DNA of 64,000 bases. It comes from Nocardia sp. NBC_01730 (GTDB taxonomy: Bacteria; Actinomycetota; Actinomycetes; Mycobacteriales; Mycobacteriaceae). The translations under genes and the position numbers were made by a program. The notes under the pieces were generated by a model. It was given only the letters and a program-made list of their open reading frames with translations. It made no database searches and was not told the origin of the DNA. The DNA lies in NCBI RefSeq assembly GCF_035920445.1, contig NZ_CP109162.1, positions 2,418,001 to 2,482,000 of the forward strand. The letters run 5' to 3'. How positions within the stretch are numbered: the stretch's first letter is position 1; every line of letters starts with the position of its first letter. This document shows, piece after piece, positions 56,965 through 64,000 of this stretch.

Positions 56965-57420
56965 CTAGCAGGAGTCCTCGACCGTGGTGGCCCGCGTGGT
57001 CGCGAGAATGGTTCGCGCGACCGACTGCGGCTCGTCGAAACGCTCCTCACCGCGACAGCACAGCGCGGAATCGGTACCCGGCTCGCCCTTCACGACCGAC
57101 AACGCGTCCGCGAGCGCGTTGAGTTTGACCTGCATCGCATAGGTGGCGCGACTGTGCGTGTTGTGCAACAGGGCGACGAGGACGAACGTGACTATCGTCG
57201 TCGCGGTGGTGAGCAGCCGTGGCCAGTTCTCGACGTCGCGTGCGAACACCAAACTCACCACACCCGTCAGCATCAGCGCGGCAGCAAGCACGAAGAACAA
57301 GCCCTTCGACACCAACGTGCCTGCCACGGCGGCGAAATCGTCGAACACAGAGGCCGGTCGCACCACATCCGTGGGCATCATCACCACCATTACGGCGGAC
57401 TGCTTGGTGTGGTTACCCAC
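56965..57420 (-). CDS. Low-affinity iron permease family protein
   Basis: A 151-aa membrane protein of the Fet4-like low-affinity iron permease family: FDDFAAVAGTLVSKGLFFVLAAALMLTGVVSLVF as the first helix region, NWPRLLTTATTIVTFVLVALLHNTHSRATYAMQVKLNALADAL as the second, the latter being the family signature. The GTG start at 57420 follows GGAAGGGG by about 8 nt. It lies 133 nt upstream of the diiron enzyme alkB on the same strand, so iron supply is a tempting link, though the family function in bacteria is weakly established. Confidence 0.82.
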   Translation of the reverse strand: MGNHTKQSAVMVVMMPTDVVRPASVFDDFAAVAGTLVSKGLFFVLAAALMLTGVVSLVFARDVENWPRLLTTATTIVTFVLVALLHNTHSRATYAMQVKLNALADALSVVKGEPGTDSALCCRGEERFDEPQSVARTILATTRATTVEDSC

Positions 57421-57917
57421 AGTAGAAACCCCTTCCCATCGCCACGCCGCGGTATCTCCGCACTACCCTGCACCCGCACCAAACGCCAACCGGGCCGCGG
57501 TGACCACCCTCCGCGTACCCGATCTCGCCTGCCGCACTCCGGCAAGCGCCACAAGACATTCGGTGCTGATCGCCACTGGGCTGGGTGTCAGACGCCATCG
57601 ATTTGCTCGCGCGTGGCTGCTCGACCGCCGAACTCGACTAGGCCAGCGGCCTTTCAGATCCGATGGCGGACATCACCCCTGGTCAGCGCAGGCTTTTGCC
57701 GGGAACGCATCCAGATGTGGACCGTGGGCGGCACGTCGGCTCATCGTCGACGATGCTCTTTAGATCGTTTGCCAGCCCCGCCAACTCACTCGACCACGCC
57801 TGCCCGACGGCACGGAATCAGTTCTCCGCGCCGCACTGCGGTCTCCGGGCCCGCGATCACCGCCCGGTACCCGCGCGAAAGGGGGACGCCGTGCACGACG
57901 TTGTCAGCGGATGCCGG
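57421..57917. other. 497-nt spacer
   Basis: I see no supportable gene. Frames on both strands are Arg/Pro-rich shadows. It holds the promoter of the iron permease gene on the minus strand. Confidence 0.4.
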
Positions 57918-58331
57918 TCAGATCGCCTCCGGCTTCCATGTGGCAATGGCCCAGATCACCACGACGTTCAACGCGATCACCAGGATCGACCAGGCCGGGT
58001 AGTACGGCAGCCACATGAAGTTTCCGAGAATCGACAAGGCCGCGACGCAGATCGCCGCGACCCGCGCCCAGGTGGCGCCGGTCATCAACCCCAACGCGGC
58101 GATGATGAGCAGGATGCCAAGCACGATATGGATCCAGCCCCATCCGGTGGTGTTCATCTTGTAGGCATAATCCGGCCCAACGACGAGCAAGGCGTCCGCT
58201 GCGACGGCGGAGATGCCCTCGAAGATCGACAAAACACCGACGGTCAGCAACAGAATCGCGGCAGCGATGGACGTGCCCGCCGCGAAACCCTGGCGCACGG
58301 GATGTTGGCGCGGTTCGGTCATGTGCGTCAT
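57918..58331 (-). CDS. DUF7144-type small membrane protein
   Basis: A 137-aa protein with four predicted membrane helices. Family-like pieces: GISAVAADALLVVGPDYAYKMNTTGWGWIHIVLGILL, LMTGATWARVAAICVAALSILGNFMWLPYYPAWSILVIALNVVVIWAI. The ATG at 58331 follows AAAGGGGG by about 7 nt. This family of actinobacterial membrane proteins has no known function. It is monocistronic here. Confidence 0.85.
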   Translation of the reverse strand: MTHMTEPRQHPVRQGFAAGTSIAAAILLLTVGVLSIFEGISAVAADALLVVGPDYAYKMNTTGWGWIHIVLGILLIIAALGLMTGATWARVAAICVAALSILGNFMWLPYYPAWSILVIALNVVVIWAIATWKPEAI

Positions 58332-58771
58332 CGATCGCCCCCTTTCTCGGGAAGTAGTGGACGTCTTTCGAATCTCCTCCCTGCGCGCGGTCGGGCACTT
58401 CACCCGTTCGGGATGACTCGGCGCCGAACCGGCGCCCCGTGCCCACATGGTGGCGAGGCGGTACGGCCGGGAATTCCTCTTCCACGATCCGGGCCGATCG
58501 ACGGTGCACCGACCCGGCATCTCGACGCGTCGGTTGCGCTGCGGTGACGACCGAGGCCGGGCGTTGCGCTCGGCACCATCCCGCGCCGGAGCCAGCACGG
58601 ACCGCGTGACCGAGAACGACCACGACGACGCCGATCAGCAAATCGGCGATCCGACCTCACCCTGTGTGGGTGAAATTTCGATAACTACCGCAAATGATCT
58701 GATCTGCGAGCGGTACATTTCGATACCTAGGCGCGGTAGTGATCTTTCAGCACACGGCCGAGGGAGGCACG
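58332..58771. other. 440-nt divergent spacer
   Basis: Contains the promoters of the DUF7144 gene (minus) and the LuxR gene (plus). The last 120 nt before the LuxR gene are locally AT-rich (AAATTTCGATAACTACCGC...). No gene seen. Confidence 0.4.
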
Positions 58772-61405
58772 GTGACTGCACTGCACGGCACCGATCGACG
58801 CAGCATATCCTCGGCTGGCGCCGGAATCGCGTCGGAGATCCCGTCCTTGCCGTTCGCACCGATTGCTCGGGCGGATATCTATGCTGACATCGACGCCGTC
58901 GCACACACATGCAATGGTCGTGTGCTGCTCATCAGCGCACCCGCGGGGAGCGGAAAGACCGTGCTTCTCACAGATTGGGCCGCCCGGCGTTCGTCACACG
59001 CCGAGTGCGAACACGAGGTGGCGTGGCTGACCATCACCGAACACCTCAGCGACCCGGCCGCGCTGTGGACCGCTATGAGCAAGCGACTCCGCATCACCAC
59101 ACCGCCGCGCCGCCCCGGTCCAGTCACGGCGGACCCGGCTCACCTGATCGAGGCCCTCACCGCGCGGACCTCGCCCACGGTGCTGGTCCTCGACGACGCT
59201 CATCTGATCAGCGATCCGCTCGCACTCGCCGGACTCGAATACTTCCTGCACCACGCGCCGCCCGGTCTCACGACGGTGCTGTGTGCCCGTTTCGCTCCGC
59301 CGATCCGCTGGCATGTCCTCGATCTGCCCTCGCGGCTGACCCGCTGGGGCGCGAGCGAACTGGCCTTCACGCCCGATCAGGTCCGCGCGCTGTGCGGCGA
59401 CCACGGCTGCGAACTCACCGACGCGGAACTGGACACGCTTGTCGCCCTCACCCGAGGATGGGCCGCACTGGTGCGTATCGCCGCGATCCACCTTGCGGCA
59501 TACCCGGACGACCACGCGGCCGCGCTGACCGTCCTCGCGCGCCCACCGCATGCGGTCTCCGACTTCCTGGTCGGCGAACTCGTCGACGCTCTGTCGCCCA
59601 CGCTGCACCAGTTCCTCACCTACACCAGCGTCCCGGTCTCGTTCACCGAGCAGCTCGCCGACCAGTTCGTCGGCGGCGGCGCCGGGCACTGCCTCTACGA
59701 ACTCGACCGGATCAGCTTCCCGATCGTTTCCGTCGTGCGCGGCAACGCGGTGTGGTTCACCTATCACCCGATGCTGCGAGCTTATTTTCTTGCCCAGGCC
59801 GATCGGCTCGGGCCGGAACTGCGCTCGGATCTGCAAGTGCGGTCGGCGCGCTGGTTGCGATCCGCTGGCCTGCTGCGGGACGCGCTCCCCCATCTGCTCG
59901 CCGGGCCCGACCGGCGGCACCTGGGTGAATTCTTGTCCGAGTGCGCACTGACAATGGTCCTCGACGGTGAGGGTGACGCACTGTTCGACGCAGTTGCCCG
60001 TGCGGCACCCGAACTGCTCGACGATCCTTTCCTGTGGCTGGTCCGGGTCGTCGACGCGCTGGTCCGCGGCAACATCGCCGCCGCGATCCCCTGTCTCGAC
60101 ACGGCAACGGCACGGCGGGCCACCAAGAAGTCCTTCGCGCCAACGGACCGGGTGGACGCACTCGCGCTCGCCGCGGCGGTCGACGCCGCCGTGACCAGCG
60201 GCACGGTGGTCGGCGAACTCCCGCACACCGTCGCGCCGATCGGCGAACCGGATTTCGACGCATACACCTCGATCCAACTCGCCACCGCGCTGATCGCCCG
60301 CGGCGAGATCGCGCGCGGCGAGGAGCTGCTGCAGTCGAGTCTCGCGCTGGCCGAACACATATGCCATCCCCGGCTGGTGCTGCACGCGCTCGCCCGGCTC
60401 GCTTTCGCGGCGAGCGCCGTCGACAGCGTCGACGCGATGCGCGACCGCGCTGCCCGCGCGCTGGCCGTCGCCGCCGAGCACGGCCTGCTCGAAGCGACCG
60501 ATGCCGTCCAGGCGTCTACCATCGCCGCCTACGGCGCCTACCTGCACGGCGACGAGCCCGATCCGGCGCAGGTGGCCGCCGCACTCGCGGTCCGTGTCGA
60601 TCACGACGGGTCGACCGGTCCCGTCGCCGGGTGGCACGGCAATGTCATCGGCCATCTCCTCGCCATCGATCGGGCCGACGACCAAGGCGCGGCGGTCGAC
60701 GCACTGCGCCGGAATCTGCTGCTGGTGTTGGAGATGAAGACGCTGCCGAACACGACCGGCAGCCTGGTTCCGCCTGTGGTGTGGGCGCTGCTGCGCGTGC
60801 AGGAGGCCGCAACGGCACACCTGTTGGTCGACCGTTCTCGCGGCATCGTCGGCAACCTGCCCGATATCCAGCTCGCCGATGCCGCCCTGACCTACGCGGC
60901 CAACCGGCCCAAGGCGACCTGTGCCCTCCTCGAACCTCTGCTCGACGGCGCGGCGGCCCTGCATCCGGTCAGCGAGATCACCGGCTGGCTGTTGTACGCC
61001 ACGGCTCAGCATGACTCCGGTGCGCCGTCGAAGGCCGTCGCTGCGCTCGACAACGCGTTGCGCGCCGCCGCGCCACAGCGGCTCGTGCGACCGTTCCTCG
61101 ACGTGCCGACCGCCATCCCACTGCTGGACCGCTATGTCGGCCGGTTCGGCCGAGACGAGCGATTCGCCGACCTCGTCCGGCGCCATCCCGCCGCGCGGCG
61201 GCGGCCGACCTACCCGGCGTTGACACACACCGAGATGACCGTGCTCAAGAGGCTCCCGTCCGGCCGCACGGCCCAGCAGATCGCCGCCGAACTGGGCGTT
61301 TCGGTCAATACCGTGAAGACTCACTTGCGCGGCATCTACGCCAAACTTGGGTCGAACTCGCGGATCGACGCCCTCGACAACGCCCGCCGCGGCGGTTTGC
61401 TCTGA
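58772..61405 (+). CDS. Large LuxR-family (LAL/MalT-type) transcriptional regulator
   Basis: An 877-aa STAND regulator. It has an N-terminal ATPase with Walker A SAPAGSGKTVLL near 55 and Walker B PTVLVLDDAH near 135, long helical TPR-like repeats to about 800, and a C-terminal LuxR HTH (LTHTEMTVLKRLPSGRTAQQIAAELGVSVNTVKTHLRGIYAKL, about 815-860). The GTG at 58772 follows GGGAGG by 4-5 nt. The middle domain is related to that of PknK in this window, but here it ends in an HTH instead of beginning with a kinase. It may control phoD (57 nt downstream, same strand). Confidence 0.9.
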   Translation: MTALHGTDRRSISSAGAGIASEIPSLPFAPIARADIYADIDAVAHTCNGRVLLISAPAGSGKTVLLTDWAARRSSHAECEHEVAWLTITEHLSDPAALWTAMSKRLRITTPPRRPGPVTADPAHLIEALTARTSPTVLVLDDAHLISDPLALAGLEYFLHHAPPGLTTVLCARFAPPIRWHVLDLPSRLTRWGASELAFTPDQVRALCGDHGCELTDAELDTLVALTRGWAALVRIAAIHLAAYPDDHAAALTVLARPPHAVSDFLVGELVDALSPTLHQFLTYTSVPVSFTEQLADQFVGGGAGHCLYELDRISFPIVSVVRGNAVWFTYHPMLRAYFLAQADRLGPELRSDLQVRSARWLRSAGLLRDALPHLLAGPDRRHLGEFLSECALTMVLDGEGDALFDAVARAAPELLDDPFLWLVRVVDALVRGNIAAAIPCLDTATARRATKKSFAPTDRVDALALAAAVDAAVTSGTVVGELPHTVAPIGEPDFDAYTSIQLATALIARGEIARGEELLQSSLALAEHICHPRLVLHALARLAFAASAVDSVDAMRDRAARALAVAAEHGLLEATDAVQASTIAAYGAYLHGDEPDPAQVAAALAVRVDHDGSTGPVAGWHGNVIGHLLAIDRADDQGAAVDALRRNLLLVLEMKTLPNTTGSLVPPVVWALLRVQEAATAHLLVDRSRGIVGNLPDIQLADAALTYAANRPKATCALLEPLLDGAAALHPVSEITGWLLYATAQHDSGAPSKAVAALDNALRAAAPQRLVRPFLDVPTAIPLLDRYVGRFGRDERFADLVRRHPAARRRPTYPALTHTEMTVLKRLPSGRTAQQIAAELGVSVNTVKTHLRGIYAKLGSNSRIDALDNARRGGLL

Positions 61406-61461
61406 GCCGGGTTCGGTTTCGTCTGTCATCGCGCGACCGGGCGTAGCCCGTACGCTGATGT

Positions 61462-63117
61462 ATGGCTTTGTGTCGTCGGCAGTTGTTACGAGTGGGTGCC
61501 GCGGGATCGGCCGCGGTGCTGGTGGGGACGGCGGCGGCGAGCAGCGCTCGGTTCCCGGCGCCGCGGTGGCCGGGGGACCCTTTCGCGCTGGGGGTGGCAT
61601 CGGGCGATCCGACGCCGGACGGTGTGGTGCTGTGGACGCGGCTGGCTCCGGACCCGTTGGCACCGGACGGGCTCGGTGGCATGTCGTTGGATCCGGTGAC
61701 CGTCGAATACGAGGTCGCGCAGGACGAGAATTTCCGGCAGCTGGTGGCGCGGGGGACCGCGGTGGCGACGCGCGCACTCGGCCACAGTGTGCACCCGGAA
61801 GTCCAGGGGTTGTCACCGGATCACTGGTACTTCTATCGGTTTCGGGCCGGGTCGGCGATCTCGCCGGTCGGGCGGACCCGCACGGCTCCGCCGCCTGGAC
61901 AGCCCCTCGCCCGGCTACGTTTCGCGTTCGCCTCGTGCCAATCGTGGAGCTCCGGCTATTACACCGCCTACGAGCACATGGCCAGGGAAGACCTCGACCT
62001 GGTCGTGCATCTGGGCGACTACATCTACGAGCGCGCCTGGATACACGGCCGCGAGGGAATCACGGTGGGACCACACTTTCGCGACGAAGCCGTCGATCTT
62101 CCCGGCTACCGGCTGCGCTATGCGCTCTACAAGGCCGAGCAACCGTTGCGCGCCGCGCACGCCGCGTTTCCGTGGCTGGTCACCATGGACGATCACGAGG
62201 TCGACAACAACTGGGCGGGTGACGCGCCCGGCGCTGGGTTCGATATCTCCCGTTTTCGCGCCCTGTTCCGCCGCCGCCGGGCCGCCGCCTTCCAAGCCAT
62301 GTACGAACACCAGCCGCTGCGGATCGCGCAGCTGCCGTCCGGGCCGTCGGTACGTTTGCACCGCCGCTACCGGTTCGGCGACCTCGCGGAGATCACCATG
62401 CTCGATACCCGGCAATATCGCACTCAGCAGGCGTGTGGCGGGACGGCCGGGCCCGACTGCGCCGACCGGTTCGCCACCGATCGCACGATATTGGGTGCAG
62501 GGCAACGGGATTGGCTGATCGACGGCCTCGCCCACTCCCCAGCCCGCTGGCAGGTCATCGGCAACCAGGTGGGCATGAGCCAGAACGACAGCGACCCGGG
62601 CCCCGGCGTCAGGGTGTCCACCGACTCCTGGGACGGCTATGTCGCCGACCGCAACACCGTGCTCGGAGCGGCCGCCGACCGAGGGGTCCGCAACCTGGTG
62701 GTGATCACCGGCGACCGGCACGAGAACCACGCCGCCCACCTGCGCCGCGACTACGTCGATCCCGAATCACCCGTCGTGGCGGCGGAATTCACGGGAACGT
62801 CGATCTCGAGCAACGGCGACGGAGCCGATCTCAACGACAAGGGGCGTCTGCTGCTGGCCGCCAATCCGGATCTCGAGTTCTTCAACGCGCAGCGCGGGTA
62901 CGTACGCGTCGAGCTCGACCATCAGCTGTGGCGCAACGACTTCCGCGTCGTGCCCTACATCCGCCGCCCCGGCGCACCCATCCACACCCGCGCCAGCTAC
63001 GTCGTCCAAGACGGGGTGCCCGGGGTCACCGAGGCATGGCGGCCCGACAACTCGAGCGAGCCAGGATCCGCAGCCGATGCCACCGGACCGATCGACAGCA
63101 CCCGCGGTACCCGCTGA
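61462..63117 (+). CDS. phoD: Alkaline phosphatase D (PhoD), Tat-exported
   Basis: A 551-aa PhoD-type phosphodiesterase/phosphatase. It has a short twin-arginine signal (CRRQLLRVGAAGSAAVLVGTA, residues 4-24). The metal-binding core reads FASCQSWSSGYYTAY near 154, HLGDYIYER near 176, MDDHEVDNNW near 239, and VITGDRHENHA near 414. Ca/Fe ligands (D, C, D, N, H) are in place. It should hydrolyse phosphate esters, including lipoteichoic-type polymers, outside the membrane. No Pho box was identified. It ends 19 nt from the convergent metallophosphoesterase gene. Confidence 0.92.
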   Translation: MALCRRQLLRVGAAGSAAVLVGTAAASSARFPAPRWPGDPFALGVASGDPTPDGVVLWTRLAPDPLAPDGLGGMSLDPVTVEYEVAQDENFRQLVARGTAVATRALGHSVHPEVQGLSPDHWYFYRFRAGSAISPVGRTRTAPPPGQPLARLRFAFASCQSWSSGYYTAYEHMAREDLDLVVHLGDYIYERAWIHGREGITVGPHFRDEAVDLPGYRLRYALYKAEQPLRAAHAAFPWLVTMDDHEVDNNWAGDAPGAGFDISRFRALFRRRRAAAFQAMYEHQPLRIAQLPSGPSVRLHRRYRFGDLAEITMLDTRQYRTQQACGGTAGPDCADRFATDRTILGAGQRDWLIDGLAHSPARWQVIGNQVGMSQNDSDPGPGVRVSTDSWDGYVADRNTVLGAAADRGVRNLVVITGDRHENHAAHLRRDYVDPESPVVAAEFTGTSISSNGDGADLNDKGRLLLAANPDLEFFNAQRGYVRVELDHQLWRNDFRVVPYIRRPGAPIHTRASYVVQDGVPGVTEAWRPDNSSEPGSAADATGPIDSTRGTR

Positions 63118-63136
63118 CACGTGTCCGACCGCGCCC

Positions 63137-64000
63137 TCAGCTGCTCGCCGACTCCGAACGCAGGACAAGAACGGTGATTTCACTCGGGGCGAAGACACGC
63201 AGTTGCGGTCCCCAGAAGCCGGTGCCGCGGCTGGTGTACAGCTGGGTACGTTCGCCGTGGCGGCTCAGGCCCGCGACGACGGGCTGGTCGAGGCGAACCA
63301 GGTAGTGGAAAGGCCAGATCTGGCCGCCATGGGTATGGCCGGAGATCTGCAGCGCTATGCCCGCCGCGGCGGCGTCGGTGATCTGTTTGGGTTGATGGGC
63401 GAGCAGGACGACCGGCGCGTGCGGGTCCGCACCCGCGAGTGCGGCGGGCAGGTCGGGGCCATGACCGGTCAGGCCGACGCCGGTGGGGTCGTCGATGCCC
63501 GCGATCACCAACTGGTCGTCGCCGCGGCGCACCGTCTCGTGCTGGTTGTGCAGCGGCTGCCAGCCGAGAGACGCCATGTGGTCGATCCAGCCCTGTGCGT
63601 CGCCGAAATACTCATGGTTGCCAGTGATGTAGAACCTGCCGAGTTCGGCCTCGACCTTGCCGAGCGGGTCGACCTGCGGGTGCCGCTTCGCCACCGAGCC
63701 ATCCGCGAGATCACCCGCGTGGCAGGCGATATCGGGGCGCTGCGCGTTCACGACTTCGACCACACGTTCCGACCAGCGCAACCGGTCGAGTGCGGCGAAG
63801 TGGGTGTCGGTGACAACCACCATGCGCAGGCCGTCCAGGGCAGGCCCGAGCCCCGGGATGACGACATCGACCGTGCGCACCCGGGGCACGCGACGCGCCT
63901 CGACCACTCCCCACACCACCAGGACGGTCGCGGCGGCGAGCACGCCCACCGCGACGACGCGGGAGCGAGCCGGATCGTCGACGCCCGCGACAGCCAACCC
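63137..64000 (-). CDS. Metallophosphoesterase, 5' end outside window
   Basis: The frame is open at the right edge; at least 287 codons are present. A hydrophobic helix (VVAVGVLAAATVLVVWGVV) precedes the catalytic domain, as in membrane-anchored calcineurin-like phosphoesterases (YkuE/YaeI type). Metal ligands: VVTDTHF, HAGDLADG, TGNHEYFGD, LLAHQP and SGHTHGGQ. Related proteins have additional N-terminal membrane helices, so the missing part is probably small to moderate. It likely acts on phospholipid-linked or cell-envelope phosphate esters. Confidence 0.88.
   Translation of the reverse strand, partial: GLAVAGVDDPARSRVVAVGVLAAATVLVVWGVVEARRVPRVRTVDVVIPGLGPALDGLRMVVVTDTHFAALDRLRWSERVVEVVNAQRPDIACHAGDLADGSVAKRHPQVDPLGKVEAELGRFYITGNHEYFGDAQGWIDHMASLGWQPLHNQHETVRRGDDQLVIAGIDDPTGVGLTGHGPDLPAALAGADPHAPVVLLAHQPKQITDAAAAGIALQISGHTHGGQIWPFHYLVRLDQPVVAGLSRHGERTQLYTSRGTGFWGPQLRVFAPSEITVLVLRSESASS

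Noticed and set aside
56929..58002. 357-codon plus-strand frame
   Set aside because: Runs antisense across the iron permease gene and spacer; no motif and Arg/His-rich shadow composition.
58994..61816. 940-codon minus-strand frame
   Set aside because: Antisense shadow of the LuxR regulator and the phoD start; the plus-strand gene has Walker and HTH motifs.

Overview
The window looks like chromosomal DNA of a high-GC, mycolic-acid-type actinomycete, most likely Nocardia or a close relative. This is inferred from gene content: Lsr2, a PknK-type kinase, a WS/DGAT acyltransferase, AlkB, PhoD, a PobA with a divergent IclR regulator, and a very large NRPS. No rRNA, tRNA, CRISPR array, IS element or phage gene was seen.

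Layout. (1) 1-17169, minus strand: one uninterrupted NRPS frame of at least 5,723 codons, cut by the left edge. It carries five C-A-PCP modules and then an epimerization domain. (2) 17170-19063: a gene-poor, locally AT-rich spacer with an 11-bp tandem repeat (seven units) and the 5' stump of a glycosyltransferase gene. (3) 19064-22261: MHYT membrane protein, then pobA divergent from an IclR regulator. (4) 22283-29675: a MarR regulator divergent from a six-gene catabolic operon (aldehyde dehydrogenase, alcohol dehydrogenase, SDR, amidohydrolase, acyl-CoA ligase, MaoC hydratase). Perfect ACAGGAATCCTGT palindromes lie in both promoters. (5) 30495-36824: a hybrid histidine kinase, then an IclR / Rieske oxygenase / 62-aa protein / reductase / alpha-beta hydrolase cluster with ATGA overlaps. 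(6) 37259-44962: PknK; a TetR regulator divergent from an NTF2-like/hydrolase pair; WS/DGAT. (7) 44949-49420: acyl-CoA ligase, saccharopine-dehydrogenase-like protein and SDR, divergent from a TetR regulator with paired operators. (8) 49.6-53.2 kb: an eroded zone with three truncated genes (LLM oxidoreductase, fructosamine-kinase-like protein, FetB-like permease), an XRE regulator with a leader ORF, a 32-bp perfect palindrome and a GNAT-AAA+ fusion. (9) 53201-64000: Orn/Lys/Arg-type decarboxylase, lsr2, alkB, low-affinity iron permease, DUF7144 protein, a large LuxR (LAL) regulator, phoD and an edge-truncated metallophosphoesterase.

How the genes may work together. Most of the window is aromatic and lipid catabolism in small, locally regulated units, each with a recognisable inverted repeat beside its regulator. 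The NRPS stands alone: no MbtH, thioesterase, transporter or tailoring gene is intact near its 5' end, so its partners, if any, lie beyond the left edge. The regulatory DNA and the deletion scar near 50250 are the parts least explained by standard annotation.
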